A DNA stretch of 64,000 bases from Pseudomonas sp. PDM15 (lineage in GTDB: Bacteria; Pseudomonadota; Gammaproteobacteria; Pseudomonadales; Pseudomonadaceae): assembly GCF_014851565.1 (NCBI RefSeq), contig NZ_JACVAA010000007.1, positions 237,689 to 301,688 of the forward strand, read 5' to 3'. A model generated the notes under the pieces. The model did no database searches and was not told the DNA's origin. It saw only the letters and a list, made by a program, of their open reading frames with translations. Below are positions 37,005-45,137 of this stretch, piece after piece (the stretch's first letter is position 1; each line of letters begins with the position of its first letter). A program made the translations under genes and the position numbers.

Positions 37005-37585
37005 GGCGCGAGAGGTTTCTCCGCCGCCTGCCACAGCACCTCGTCGATGCCCTGGCGGCGGGCGATCAGCCGGGCGGCGACGAACAGCAGGTCGGACAGG
37101 CGGTTGACGTAGGCCATGCCCACCGGGCGTAGCGGCTCTTCGGCGTTGAGCTGCTGGCAGCGCCGCTCGGCACCGCGGGCCAGGCTGCGGCAGACATGGG
37201 CCTGGGCCACCAGGCGCGAGCCGCCCGGCAGGATGAAGTTCTGCAGCGGACCGAGTTCCTCGTTCCAGTGGTCGATGGCTGCCTCCAGGCGTGCCACCTC
37301 GTTTTCCTGCAGGGCCTGGTAGTCCGGCATCGCCAACTCGCCGCCGAAGTCGAACAAACGGTGCTGGCAAGGCGCCAGGACCGCGCTGATCTCTCCCAGT
37401 CCGGGGTATCTGGCGGCCTCTTCGTTCAGCTCCGCCAGCAGCAGGCCGAGCTGGCTGTTCAGCGTATCCAGCTCGCCCATGGCCTCCACCCGCGGATGGT
37501 CCTTGGCCACGCGGCGGCCATCGGCCAGGCCGGTCTCTCCCTTGTCGCCGGTCTTCGTGTAGATCTTGCTCAGTCGATGGCCCAT
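37001..37585 (-). CDS. Cob(I)alamin adenosyltransferase, PduO type
   Basis: This enzyme transfers the adenosyl group from ATP to cob(I)alamin or a corrinoid precursor. The 194-residue protein has the N-terminal ATP-binding signature YTKTGDKGETGLADGRR, DTLNSQLGLL and the C-terminal block VCRSLARGAERR and YVNRLSDLLFVAAR. The ATG overlaps the stop of the sensor kinase gene (ATGA), so it is the last gene of a leftward four-gene unit. Its stop codon lies within a REP sequence. Confidence 0.93.
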   Translation of the reverse strand: MGHRLSKIYTKTGDKGETGLADGRRVAKDHPRVEAMGELDTLNSQLGLLLAELNEEAARYPGLGEISAVLAPCQHRLFDFGGELAMPDYQALQENEVARLEAAIDHWNEELGPLQNFILPGGSRLVAQAHVCRSLARGAERRCQQLNAEEPLRPVGMAYVNRLSDLLFVAARLIARRQGIDEVLWQAAEKPLAP

Positions 37586-39621
37586 CAGATGCTCGTGTTC
37601 TCGGCCGGGGCGACCAGCGGCAGGCGCAGGGTGAAGCAGGTGCCCTGGCCCTGGGTGGACTGCACTTCCAGCTGCCCCTTGTGGTTGTTGGTGACGATGA
37701 AATAGGACACGGACAGGCCGAGGCCGGTACCCTGGCCGACTTCCTTGGTGGTGAAGAACGGCTCGAAGATGCGCTTGCGCACCAGCTCGGGCATGCCGAT
37801 GCCGTTGTCTTCCACCTGGATTTCCGCCCACGGCGGGTTGCAGCGGGTGCGCAAGACGATACGCCCCGGCTCGTCCTCGTCGTCGCGCAGGTGGATAGCC
37901 TGGGCGGCGTTCTTCAGCAGATTGAGCAGCACCTGCTCCATCTCGTTGGCGGTGGCCGGGACCGGGCCCAGGTTGGGGTCGAAGTCGCGCTCGATGGCGA
38001 TGCCGCGGAAGTCGAAGCTCTCGGTCAGGTCGAAGTCGTTGCCAGCGATCTCCAGTGCCTGGTCGATCAGCACCGGCAGCTGACAGGGCGCCAGCTGGCG
38101 GTTGCTGCGGCGGCTGAAGGCGAGCATATGGCTGACGATCTTGGCCGCCCGCGAGCCTGCCTGGGCGATGCCGTCGAGCAGCTGGGGAATCTCACGGGCG
38201 TCCAGGTAGGCGGTGACGTCGTCCAGGGCGATGCCCACCTCCACGGCCAGGTCCTGGTTTTTCGCCAGTTCCGGCGACAGGCGTCGGCGGATGTTCTGCA
38301 CGTTGTGCAGGATGGCGCCCAGCGGGTTGTTGATCTCGTGGGCCATGCCGGCGGCAAGGCCACCCACGGAGAGCATCTTCTCCGACTGCACCATCATCTC
38401 CTCCAGCGACAGGCGCTGGGTGATGTCGTCGATCCGGATCACCACGCCACGCCCGCCGGCCCCCATCAACGGGTAGAAGGTCAGGGCGTAGTGGTGGGCG
38501 TCCTCGTCCTTGCGCCAGGTGACGCGCTCGATCTTCTCCACCTTGTGCTGCTCGGCGGTGCGCTTGAGCTGGGCGAGGAACGGCTTGAGCGGCGGGAAGG
38601 CGAGGAACACCGGCTGGTTCAGCGCCTCGTCCAGCGGCGTGCCGGAGAGGGCGCTGGCTTCCTGGTTCCACTGGGTGACGTAGAGCTGGTCGTCGAGGGC
38701 GATCAGCGCCGAGGGCATGGAGTCGATGATGTTGTTCAGGTAGTTCTGGAAGCCAGTGAGCTTCTTCTCGATCTTGCTGCGTACCTGCACTTCCAGCTCC
38801 AGCTTGCGGTTGGAGTGGCGGGTCTCCTCGGCCAGGCTCTGGGCCTGGCTGAAGGCGCTCTCGGCGTCGTCGCGGGCGCGCTTGAGCTGCTGCTCGCGGG
38901 CCTCGATGCGGCCGAGCATGGTGTTGAAGGCATCGGCCAGGCTGCCGATCTCGTCGCGGTTGCCGCGGGCGGCGCGCAGCGAGTAGTTCTCCTCGCGGGT
39001 GACCTGGCGCGACAGCTCCTCCAGGCGCCGGATCGGCCGGGTGATCAGCCGCCGCACCTGGCGGGCGATCAGGGCCCAGAGCACCACGCTGATGGCGAGG
39101 ATCGCCAGGCTGGCGGTCAGGGTGCCGGTGTAGAAGGCGCCGGGCAGTTCGCTGGACGCCACCAGCAGCAGGTAGCCGGGCGGCTGGCCCGCCTGCGGCA
39201 GGGGAATCACCTGAGTGGAGCGGAATTCGCGCAGGCGCCAGTGTTCCAGTTCGTCGCTGCGCGATGGCAGCTGCAGCGCGGCGCCCAACTGCAGCTCGGC
39301 CAGGCGCACGCCGGTGCCGTTGTACAGGGCGGCTGCGCGTAGCGGGGTGTAGTTCTCCAGGCGCTCCAGCAGCTTCTGCGCGGCTTGCGGCGTGGCCAGG
39401 GCGTGCCGGCTCAGCTCGGGGGTGGCGATCAGTTTGCCGATGGTTTGCAGGGCCTGGGGCGCGACGCTTTCCTGGGAGATCCAGTAGGCCGCGCTGATGA
39501 AGGCCAGGTTGGCCACCAGCATGACCGCGGCCAGCAGAATCAACAGCGCGAAGAGCAGCTTGCGGCCGACCGGCAGGTTGTCGAGGCGCTGGCGCAGACG
39601 GGTCAAGGGCGCGGCTTCCAT
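37585..39621 (-). CDS. Membrane sensor histidine kinase
   Basis: A 678-residue sensor kinase. It has two membrane segments (about 21-45 and 166-187) enclosing a periplasmic domain, then a HAMP domain (about 188-242), a coiled coil, and a PAS domain (about 290-400). A HisKA domain follows with phosphoacceptor His428 in GMAHEINNPLGAILH. The ATPase domain has N box NLLKNAAQAI, G1 EDNGIGMP and G2 GQGTGLGLS. By remembered gene order it corresponds to P. aeruginosa PA4398, reported to affect swarming and biofilm. Start is the ATG at 39621. A response regulator lies two genes upstream in the same direction. Confidence 0.93.
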   Translation of the reverse strand: MEAAPLTRLRQRLDNLPVGRKLLFALLILLAAVMLVANLAFISAAYWISQESVAPQALQTIGKLIATPELSRHALATPQAAQKLLERLENYTPLRAAALYNGTGVRLAELQLGAALQLPSRSDELEHWRLREFRSTQVIPLPQAGQPPGYLLLVASSELPGAFYTGTLTASLAILAISVVLWALIARQVRRLITRPIRRLEELSRQVTREENYSLRAARGNRDEIGSLADAFNTMLGRIEAREQQLKRARDDAESAFSQAQSLAEETRHSNRKLELEVQVRSKIEKKLTGFQNYLNNIIDSMPSALIALDDQLYVTQWNQEASALSGTPLDEALNQPVFLAFPPLKPFLAQLKRTAEQHKVEKIERVTWRKDEDAHHYALTFYPLMGAGGRGVVIRIDDITQRLSLEEMMVQSEKMLSVGGLAAGMAHEINNPLGAILHNVQNIRRRLSPELAKNQDLAVEVGIALDDVTAYLDAREIPQLLDGIAQAGSRAAKIVSHMLAFSRRSNRQLAPCQLPVLIDQALEIAGNDFDLTESFDFRGIAIERDFDPNLGPVPATANEMEQVLLNLLKNAAQAIHLRDDEDEPGRIVLRTRCNPPWAEIQVEDNGIGMPELVRKRIFEPFFTTKEVGQGTGLGLSVSYFIVTNNHKGQLEVQSTQGQGTCFTLRLPLVAPAENTSI

Positions 39622-39650
39622 TGAGGCTGGAGGGGCAGGGTAACGCTCGT

Positions 39651-40562
39651 TCAGGTCACGGGCAATCCGCGGGCGGTGAGGTGTTCGCGCAGGCGTTGCT
39701 GCAGATCGTCCAGGCGCGGCAGCCTCAGCTGCAAGCGCTCGGCCTGGGCGCAGGCGTGGCCGAGCAGATAGGCGATCTCGGTGCGCCGGCCCTGGGCCAC
39801 GTCCTGGTACATCGAGGAGTAGTTGGCTGCGGTGCCGTCGATCACCCGCAGTACCTCGGCGTGTAGGTCCTCGGCGGCCTCTGGCTGGCCGGCCTGGCGC
39901 AGCAGCTCGGCCAGCTCCGCGCATAGTCCGGCCACTTCCTGCGGCCAGTCACGCAGGTCGCCGTTGCGGCAATCGTGCAGCACGGTCAGTGGGTTGATCG
40001 CGCAGTTCAGCGCCAGCTTGCGCCACAGCTTGGCGAGGATGTCGTGGGTCCACTGATGGGGAATATCGGCGGCCTGCAGGTCGTCCAGCCATTCCGGGGT
40101 ACGTCGCTCGCCCTGCACGCCGAGCCAGGTATGGCCACGGCCGGCGTAGACCACGCGAAAATCGCCCTCGCGGAACGCGCCTTCGGTGCTGGAAGCGAAC
40201 ACGCAGCGCGCTCGCGGCAGGCGTGCGGTAACCGCCTCCTGACTGCCCAGGCCGTTCTGCAGCAGGATGATCTCGGCGCCCGGTGCCAGGCGTGGCGCCA
40301 GGGCGGCGGTGGCCTCGTCGGCGTCGTAGGCCTTGCAGGCCACCAGCAGGCGGCGGATCGGCGCGCCATGGCTCGGCGTTTCGGCAGCGATGGGGTGCAG
40401 GTTGGCCTGGCCATCTTCCACCAGGGTCAGGCCGCCGGCGGCGCGGTAGCGTGTCAGGCTGGTCTGGTCACGCAGGATCAGTTTCACCGGCACCCCGGCA
40501 CGGGCCAGGCGAGCGGCCCACAGGCCGCCCAGGCTACCGGCTCCGAGTACGTGCCAGCTCAC
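39651..40562 (-). CDS. panE: 2-dehydropantoate 2-reductase
   Basis: PanE is the NADPH-dependent ketopantoate reductase of pantothenate synthesis. The 303-residue protein has the Rossmann motif HVLGAGSLGGLWAARL, the segment ILLQNGLGSQEAV and the catalytic-domain block KLWRKLALNCAINPLT. It overlaps the response regulator gene by four bases and lies 29 bases before the sensor kinase gene. A biosynthetic gene inside a signalling operon is unusual but seems conserved in Pseudomonas. Confidence 0.93.
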   Translation of the reverse strand: MSWHVLGAGSLGGLWAARLARAGVPVKLILRDQTSLTRYRAAGGLTLVEDGQANLHPIAAETPSHGAPIRRLLVACKAYDADEATAALAPRLAPGAEIILLQNGLGSQEAVTARLPRARCVFASSTEGAFREGDFRVVYAGRGHTWLGVQGERRTPEWLDDLQAADIPHQWTHDILAKLWRKLALNCAINPLTVLHDCRNGDLRDWPQEVAGLCAELAELLRQAGQPEAAEDLHAEVLRVIDGTAANYSSMYQDVAQGRRTEIAYLLGHACAQAERLQLRLPRLDDLQQRLREHLTARGLPVT

Positions 40563-41524
40563 TGTGGCAGCGGCAGACGCAGTGCGCTGACCCGGCCGCT
40601 GGCGTAGGACTCCGGCAGCACGCGGCTGGCTTCGGCGAACAGGTAGTGCGGCTCGACGGGCAGAGACTTGGCGTCCAGGCCGACCAGGGAGATGCCGGCC
40701 TTGAGGCTGATGAAGCCTTCGCTGGTCTTGAACGCCTTGAGGTTGAGGCCTTCGTGCAGGCGTTTAAAGCTGCTCGGCGAACATTCGTGCAGGTCGTCGA
40801 GCATGGCGATCATGCCGAAGTGGGTGTCATCCACCCGGGTCAGCACGTCCAGCGGACGCACCAGCTGCTGCAGGCGCCGCGCCACGCCGTGCAGCACTTC
40901 GTTCCAGAAGCCGTTGCCGTACTGGCGGCGCAGGGCTTCACCTTCCTGCAGGCCGATCAGCAGGTAGCACAGCGCACCACCACGGGATTCGACCTGGCGC
41001 AGGCAGTCGTTGAGCTTCTGCTGCAAGTAGCGCGGGTTGCCCAAGCCGGTCAGCGAGTCGACCAGGTTGCGCTGCTCCAGGCTGGAGATGTTCTGGGTCA
41101 GCATGCGGTTTTCGTTGAGCAGGCGCTGCAGGGTGTTGCACAGGCGGTCGGCAGCATACACGCGCGGCACCAGCTGTTCGTTCATCGCCGCCTTGCTGAT
41201 GAAGTCGTCGACGCCTCGGTCGAAGGCTTCCACCAGCACGTTCTCGCCTTCCTTGCCGGTGAGCAGGATGACGTAGGTGTAGTGCTCGGCGGTCTCGTCC
41301 AGCTGGCGCACCCGCCCGGTCAGCTCGAGGCCGTCCATCTCCGGCATCAGCCAGTCGGCCAGCAGCACGCTGGCGGGACGTTTTTCCAGCAGGCGCAGGG
41401 CTTCCGCGGCACTGTTGGCGAAGCGCACATCCTGGTAACCGGCCTGGCTCAGGGCACGGCCGATCATGGCGCTGGAGAACTTGGCGTCGTCCACCACCAG
41501 GATGCTGAGATGGGGGTTGGGCAT
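40559..41524 (-). CDS. Response regulator with receiver and degenerate GGDEF domain
   Basis: A receiver domain (about 7-125, phospho-acceptor Asp57 in LLADWLMPEMDG, acidic pair VVDD) is joined to a GGDEF-like domain (about 150-315, DSLTGLGNPRYL). The active-site GGDEF is replaced by RVDDT (230-234), so diguanylate cyclase activity is unlikely. The ATG at 41524 gives MPNPHLSILVVDD; a GTG at 41536 would add four residues. Neither has a good ribosome site. It is probably the partner of the kinase encoded downstream in the same operon. Confidence 0.9.
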   Translation of the reverse strand: MPNPHLSILVVDDAKFSSAMIGRALSQAGYQDVRFANSAAEALRLLEKRPASVLLADWLMPEMDGLELTGRVRQLDETAEHYTYVILLTGKEGENVLVEAFDRGVDDFISKAAMNEQLVPRVYAADRLCNTLQRLLNENRMLTQNISSLEQRNLVDSLTGLGNPRYLQQKLNDCLRQVESRGGALCYLLIGLQEGEALRRQYGNGFWNEVLHGVARRLQQLVRPLDVLTRVDDTHFGMIAMLDDLHECSPSSFKRLHEGLNLKAFKTSEGFISLKAGISLVGLDAKSLPVEPHYLFAEASRVLPESYASGRVSALRLPLPQ

Positions 41525-41590
41525 TGAGGGGCTCACTGGCAGAAAAGGGTGGCCGCCGCAGGTTGGCTGAGCGGCGTGGATCAGACTGGT

Positions 41591-41596
41591 TATAAT
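41591..41596 (+). promoter_or_regulatory. Candidate -10 element for yajQ
   Basis: A perfect TATAAT followed by the GGGCGCGCC discriminator lies 78 bases before the yajQ ATG. No -35 is clear at 16-18 bases. Confidence 0.4.
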
Positions 41597-41673
41597 GGGC
41601 GCGCCAATTTTATCGTCAAGTCAGGCGCGCTCAGTCCGTGAGGGGGATCGCGCCGTCCATCAGGAGCAAGCCC

Positions 41674-42153
41674 ATGCCTTCGTTCGACGTGGTGTCGGAA
41701 CTGGACAAGCACGAACTCACCAACGCGGTGGACAACGCCGTCAAGGAACTCGACCGCCGCTTCGATCTGCGCGGCAAGTGCAGCATCGAGAGCAAGGACA
41801 AGACCATCACCCTGACCGCCGAGGCCGAGTTCATGCTCGAGCAGGTCCTCGACATCGTGCGCGCCAGCCTGATCAAGCGCAAGATCGATTGCCAGTGCAT
41901 GGAAGCCAAGGACGCCTATGCATCCGGCAAGGTGATGAAGCAGGAGGTGACCTTCCGCGAAGGCATCGACAAGGAGCTGGCGAAGAAGATCGTCGCCCAC
42001 ATCAAGGACAGTAAGCTCAAGGTGCAGGCCGCCATCCAGGGCGAGCAGGTGCGCATCACCGGCAAGAAGCGCGACGACCTGCAGGAGGCGATTGCCGCCC
42101 TGCGCGCCAAGGAGTTCGGCATGCCGCTGCAGTACAACAACTTCCGCGACTGA
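41674..42153 (+). CDS. yajQ: YajQ family nucleotide-binding protein (UPF0234)
   Basis: A 159-residue YajQ protein with the typical start PSFDVVSELDKHELTNAVDNA, DLRGKCSIESKDKTI and RITGKKRDDLQEAIAALR. Family members bind nucleic acid or nucleotides; a Xanthomonas YajQ protein binds cyclic di-GMP and controls transcription. The neighbouring degenerate GGDEF regulator makes a signalling link attractive but unproven. I chose the ATG at 41674, following AGGAGC. Confidence 0.95.
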   Translation: MPSFDVVSELDKHELTNAVDNAVKELDRRFDLRGKCSIESKDKTITLTAEAEFMLEQVLDIVRASLIKRKIDCQCMEAKDAYASGKVMKQEVTFREGIDKELAKKIVAHIKDSKLKVQAAIQGEQVRITGKKRDDLQEAIAALRAKEFGMPLQYNNFRD

Positions 42154-42203
42154 TCTGCCGGGAACCTCCGGCGCCGCGCGCGCATCCTACGCAGTACACC
42201 CCT

Positions 42204-42236
42204 CACCGCCATGGCCAGCCATGGCGGTGTCGTTTC
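42204..42236 (+). terminator. Strong hairpin after yajQ
   Basis: CACCGCCATGG-CCAG-CCATGGCGGTG is a perfect 11-bp stem, followed by TCGTTTCT. It is a likely terminator between yajQ and the channel gene, although the T-run is broken. Confidence 0.6.
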
Positions 42237-42260
42237 TGCCGTCCGAAGAGGAGTGCGCTC

Positions 42261-43097
42261 ATGCAATTCACCTACGACGAACTGGTGCGGATGTCCCAGG
42301 CCTGGCTGCCGGTGGTATTGGAATACAGCGGCAAGCTGACCCTCGCGCTGGTCACCCTGCTGCTCGGCTGGTGGCTGATCAACCGCGTGACCGGGCGCCT
42401 GCAGTTGCTGATGGTAGGACGCAAGGTGGACCGGGCGCTGACCGGCTTCATCGGCAGCTTGGCCAATATCCTGCTCAAGGTGCTGCTGATGGTCAGCGTG
42501 GCGACCATGATCGGCATCTCCACCGCCTCCTTCATCGCCGCCATCGGTGCCGCCGGCCTGGCCATCGGCCTGGCCCTGCAGGGCAGCCTGGCCAATTTCG
42601 CCGGTGGTGTGCTGATCCTGCTGTTCCGTCCGTTCCGCATCGGTGACTGGATCGAGGCCCAGGGCCAGTCCGGCACCGTGGACAGCATCCAGATCTTTCA
42701 TACCGTGCTGCGCACCGGTGACAACCGGACGGTGATCCTGCCCAACGGCGCTCTGTCCAACGGCGCCATCGTCAACACCTCGCGCCAGGCCACCCGACAG
42801 ATAGTGTTCGACGTTAAGGTCGACTACGACAGCGACCTGCAGCAGGCCCAGCAGGTGCTGCGCGAGATGGCGGAAGATCCGCGCGTGCTCAAGGACCCGG
42901 CTCCGGCGGTGGTGGTGGCGGGCCTCGGCGAGACCGCGATCACCCTGTCGCTGCGGGTGTGGACGGCCAACTCGGACTACTGGCCGGTGACCTTCAGGTT
43001 CAACGAGGAAATCCGCGACCGCCTGCGCCAGGTCGGCGTCGACATCGCCGTGCCGGGGCTGCTGGCGCGCACCATCAAGGCCACCATGCCGGCCTGA
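42261..43097 (+). CDS. Small mechanosensitive ion channel, MscS family
   Basis: A 278-residue MscS-type channel with three membrane segments in the first 125 residues. The pore helix is rich in Gly and Ala (IGAAGLAIGLALQGSLANFAGG), and the cytoplasmic beta domain (RPFRIGDWIEAQGQSGTVDSI, LPNGALSNGAIVN) is typical. It opens under membrane tension to release solutes on osmotic down-shock. Its stop codon abuts the stop of convergent ampG within TGATCA. Confidence 0.95.
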   Translation: MQFTYDELVRMSQAWLPVVLEYSGKLTLALVTLLLGWWLINRVTGRLQLLMVGRKVDRALTGFIGSLANILLKVLLMVSVATMIGISTASFIAAIGAAGLAIGLALQGSLANFAGGVLILLFRPFRIGDWIEAQGQSGTVDSIQIFHTVLRTGDNRTVILPNGALSNGAIVNTSRQATRQIVFDVKVDYDSDLQQAQQVLREMAEDPRVLKDPAPAVVVAGLGETAITLSLRVWTANSDYWPVTFRFNEEIRDRLRQVGVDIAVPGLLARTIKATMPA

Positions 43098-44708
43098 TCA
43101 GGGTTCGCTGCGCGGCGCTGGCGTGCTCGGCGCGGGCAGCGGCCGGTTACCCTGCTGGCGCCACTGCAGGATGATCAGCAGCAGGGTGGGAATGCCGAGC
43201 AACGCGGTGGCGAGGAAGAACTGGGCGTAGCCGGCCTTCTCCACCATCACGCCCGAATAGCCGCCGACCAGGCGCGGCAGCAGCAGCATGATGGAGCTCA
43301 GCAGGGCGTACTGTGTGGCGGAGAACTTCAGGTTGGTCAGGCTCGACAGGTAGGCGACGAAGGCCGCTGTGGCCAAGCCCGAGCTGAGGTTGTCGAGGGT
43401 GATGGTGATCACCAGCATCAGCATGTGCGGGTCCAGCACTTGCAACAGGTGACCGACCGTCTGCTGGCCATAGCTGGTCGGATCCGTTATCACACCGAGG
43501 CCGGATAGTGTGGCGAACAGCAGGTTGGTGCCAGCCGAGGCCGCGCCGCCCAGCAGCAGGATCGGCAGGATGCCGAAACGCACGATCAGCAGGCCGCCGA
43601 GGGCCGCGCCGAGCAGGGTCATGATCAGGCCGAACAGCTTGCTGACGCTGGCGATCTGGCTCTTGGCGAAGCCCATGTCGATGTAAAAGACGTTGGCCAT
43701 CACCCCCATCACCGTGTCGGACATGCGGTAAGTGGCGATCAGGCCCAGCAGCAGCAGAGCCTGCCAGCGGTAGCGCAGGATGAAGTCGTTGACCGGCGTC
43801 AGCACCGGCGCCAGGCCGCGACGGCCCATGCGCGACAGGCACACGGCGGTGAGGATGGTGTAGAGCAGGAAGCGCAGGGTGGCTCGGTCCTCGCGCAGCA
43901 GCTCGCCGAGGCCGATCTCGCCGCTGAACAGCAGGAAGATGTCGCTGCGGAAGAACTGGGTGAACATCGCCGGCACCGACACCAGCAGCACGATTAGCAC
44001 CAGCACCGAGGCCAGCTGGCGATACAGGCCGTAGCGCGCCGCGGCCATCTGCGTCTGCAGTGGCACCGGCGGTTCGCGCATCCACAGGGTGGTGATCACC
44101 CCCGGCAGCATCAGCATAGCGAACAGCAGGTAGGTACTGGCCCAGGCGCCGTGCTGGTAGCCGGCGCCCGGGTTGCCGAACCAGCCGGCGAAATACAGTG
44201 CGCCGGCGGTGGCCAGCAGGGCAGCGACGCGGTAGCCGGCCATGTAGCTGGCGGCCAGGGCGGCCTGGCGGGTGTCGTCGACGATCTCCAGGCGGTAGGC
44301 GTCCACCGCGATGTCCTGGGTGGCGGAGGCGAATGCCACCACCACGGCCACGCCGATCAGCCAGGACAGATGCTGCTGCGGATCACACAGGGCCATGCCG
44401 ATCAGGCCGAAGGCCACAAGTCCCTGGGACAGCACCAGCCAGGAGCGGCGCCGGCCGAGGCGGCTGAGCAGCGGCAGGCGCCACTGGTCGAGCATCGGTG
44501 CCCACACCCACTTGAAGGCATAGGCCAGGCCGATGAGGCTGGCATAGCCGATGGTTTGGTGGGTCACCCCGGCTTCGCGCAGCCACACAGAGAGGGTGGA
44601 GAACACCAGCATGTACGGCAGGCCGGCGGCGAAGCCCAGCAACAGCAGGGCCAGAGTGGCCGGATGGGCATAGGTGGCGAGGGCGGCGCGCCAGGTTCTA
44701 CGGGGCAT
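43098..44708 (-). CDS. ampG: AmpG muropeptide permease (MFS)
   Basis: AmpG imports GlcNAc-anhydroMurNAc peptides from the periplasm for peptidoglycan recycling. In Pseudomonas this import is needed for ampC beta-lactamase induction. The 536-residue protein has about 12-14 membrane segments and the family motifs GFAAGLPYMLVFSTLSVWLREAGV, DQWRLPLLSRLGRRRSW and ATQDIAVDAYRLE. It is longer than E. coli AmpG by about 45 residues, as in other Pseudomonas. It is convergent with the MscS gene. Confidence 0.95.
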   Translation of the reverse strand: MPRRTWRAALATYAHPATLALLLLGFAAGLPYMLVFSTLSVWLREAGVTHQTIGYASLIGLAYAFKWVWAPMLDQWRLPLLSRLGRRRSWLVLSQGLVAFGLIGMALCDPQQHLSWLIGVAVVVAFASATQDIAVDAYRLEIVDDTRQAALAASYMAGYRVAALLATAGALYFAGWFGNPGAGYQHGAWASTYLLFAMLMLPGVITTLWMREPPVPLQTQMAAARYGLYRQLASVLVLIVLLVSVPAMFTQFFRSDIFLLFSGEIGLGELLREDRATLRFLLYTILTAVCLSRMGRRGLAPVLTPVNDFILRYRWQALLLLGLIATYRMSDTVMGVMANVFYIDMGFAKSQIASVSKLFGLIMTLLGAALGGLLIVRFGILPILLLGGAASAGTNLLFATLSGLGVITDPTSYGQQTVGHLLQVLDPHMLMLVITITLDNLSSGLATAAFVAYLSSLTNLKFSATQYALLSSIMLLLPRLVGGYSGVMVEKAGYAQFFLATALLGIPTLLLIILQWRQQGNRPLPAPSTPAPRSEP

Positions 44709-44744
44709 GGGCGTTCGGACGAGGGCTCGGGCAAAGGGCGCACT

Positions 44745-45137
44745 CTAACCGTTCGCCTCCATTGGGCGCCAGCCGTGGCGGCGCATGTCGACGCGATCGT
44801 TGCGGATGGTCAGGCCCTCGGCACGCAGACGTGCGCGCTGTTCCTCGCCGGAAGGTGTGCCGGCGGCCAGGCTGAGGCGCCCGCCGGCGGCGAGCACGCG
44901 ATGCCAGGGCAGGCGGGTGTCCTGGGGCAGCTGGCTGAGCGTGCGGCCAACCCAGCGCGCGGCGCGGCCGAGGCCGGACAGGGCGGCCAGCTCGCCATAG
45001 CTGATCACCTTGCCCTCGGGAATCTGCGCCATCACCAGATACAGCGCCGCGCGGCGCCCTTCGGCACTTGCCGTTGGCTCCAGGGCTGGGGCATGTTCTG
45101 CCTTGTCGCTTCGTTCCTTCTTCGGTGGTCTGGCCAT
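44745..45137 (-). CDS. atl: Alkyltransferase-like DNA base-flipping protein (ATL)
   Basis: A 130-residue protein with the C-terminal fold of O6-alkylguanine-DNA alkyltransferase (IPEGKVISYGELAALSGLGRAARWVGRTL). The reactive cysteine of PCHRV is replaced by Trp78 in LPWHRVL, the hallmark of ATL proteins. These bind O6-alkylguanine without repairing it and recruit nucleotide-excision repair. The chosen ATG at 45137 shares two bases with the ATG of the divergent DUF481 gene. The N-terminal 28 residues are charged and probably flexible. Confidence 0.88.
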   Translation of the reverse strand: MARPPKKERSDKAEHAPALEPTASAEGRRAALYLVMAQIPEGKVISYGELAALSGLGRAARWVGRTLSQLPQDTRLPWHRVLAAGGRLSLAAGTPSGEEQRARLRAEGLTIRNDRVDMRRHGWRPMEANG

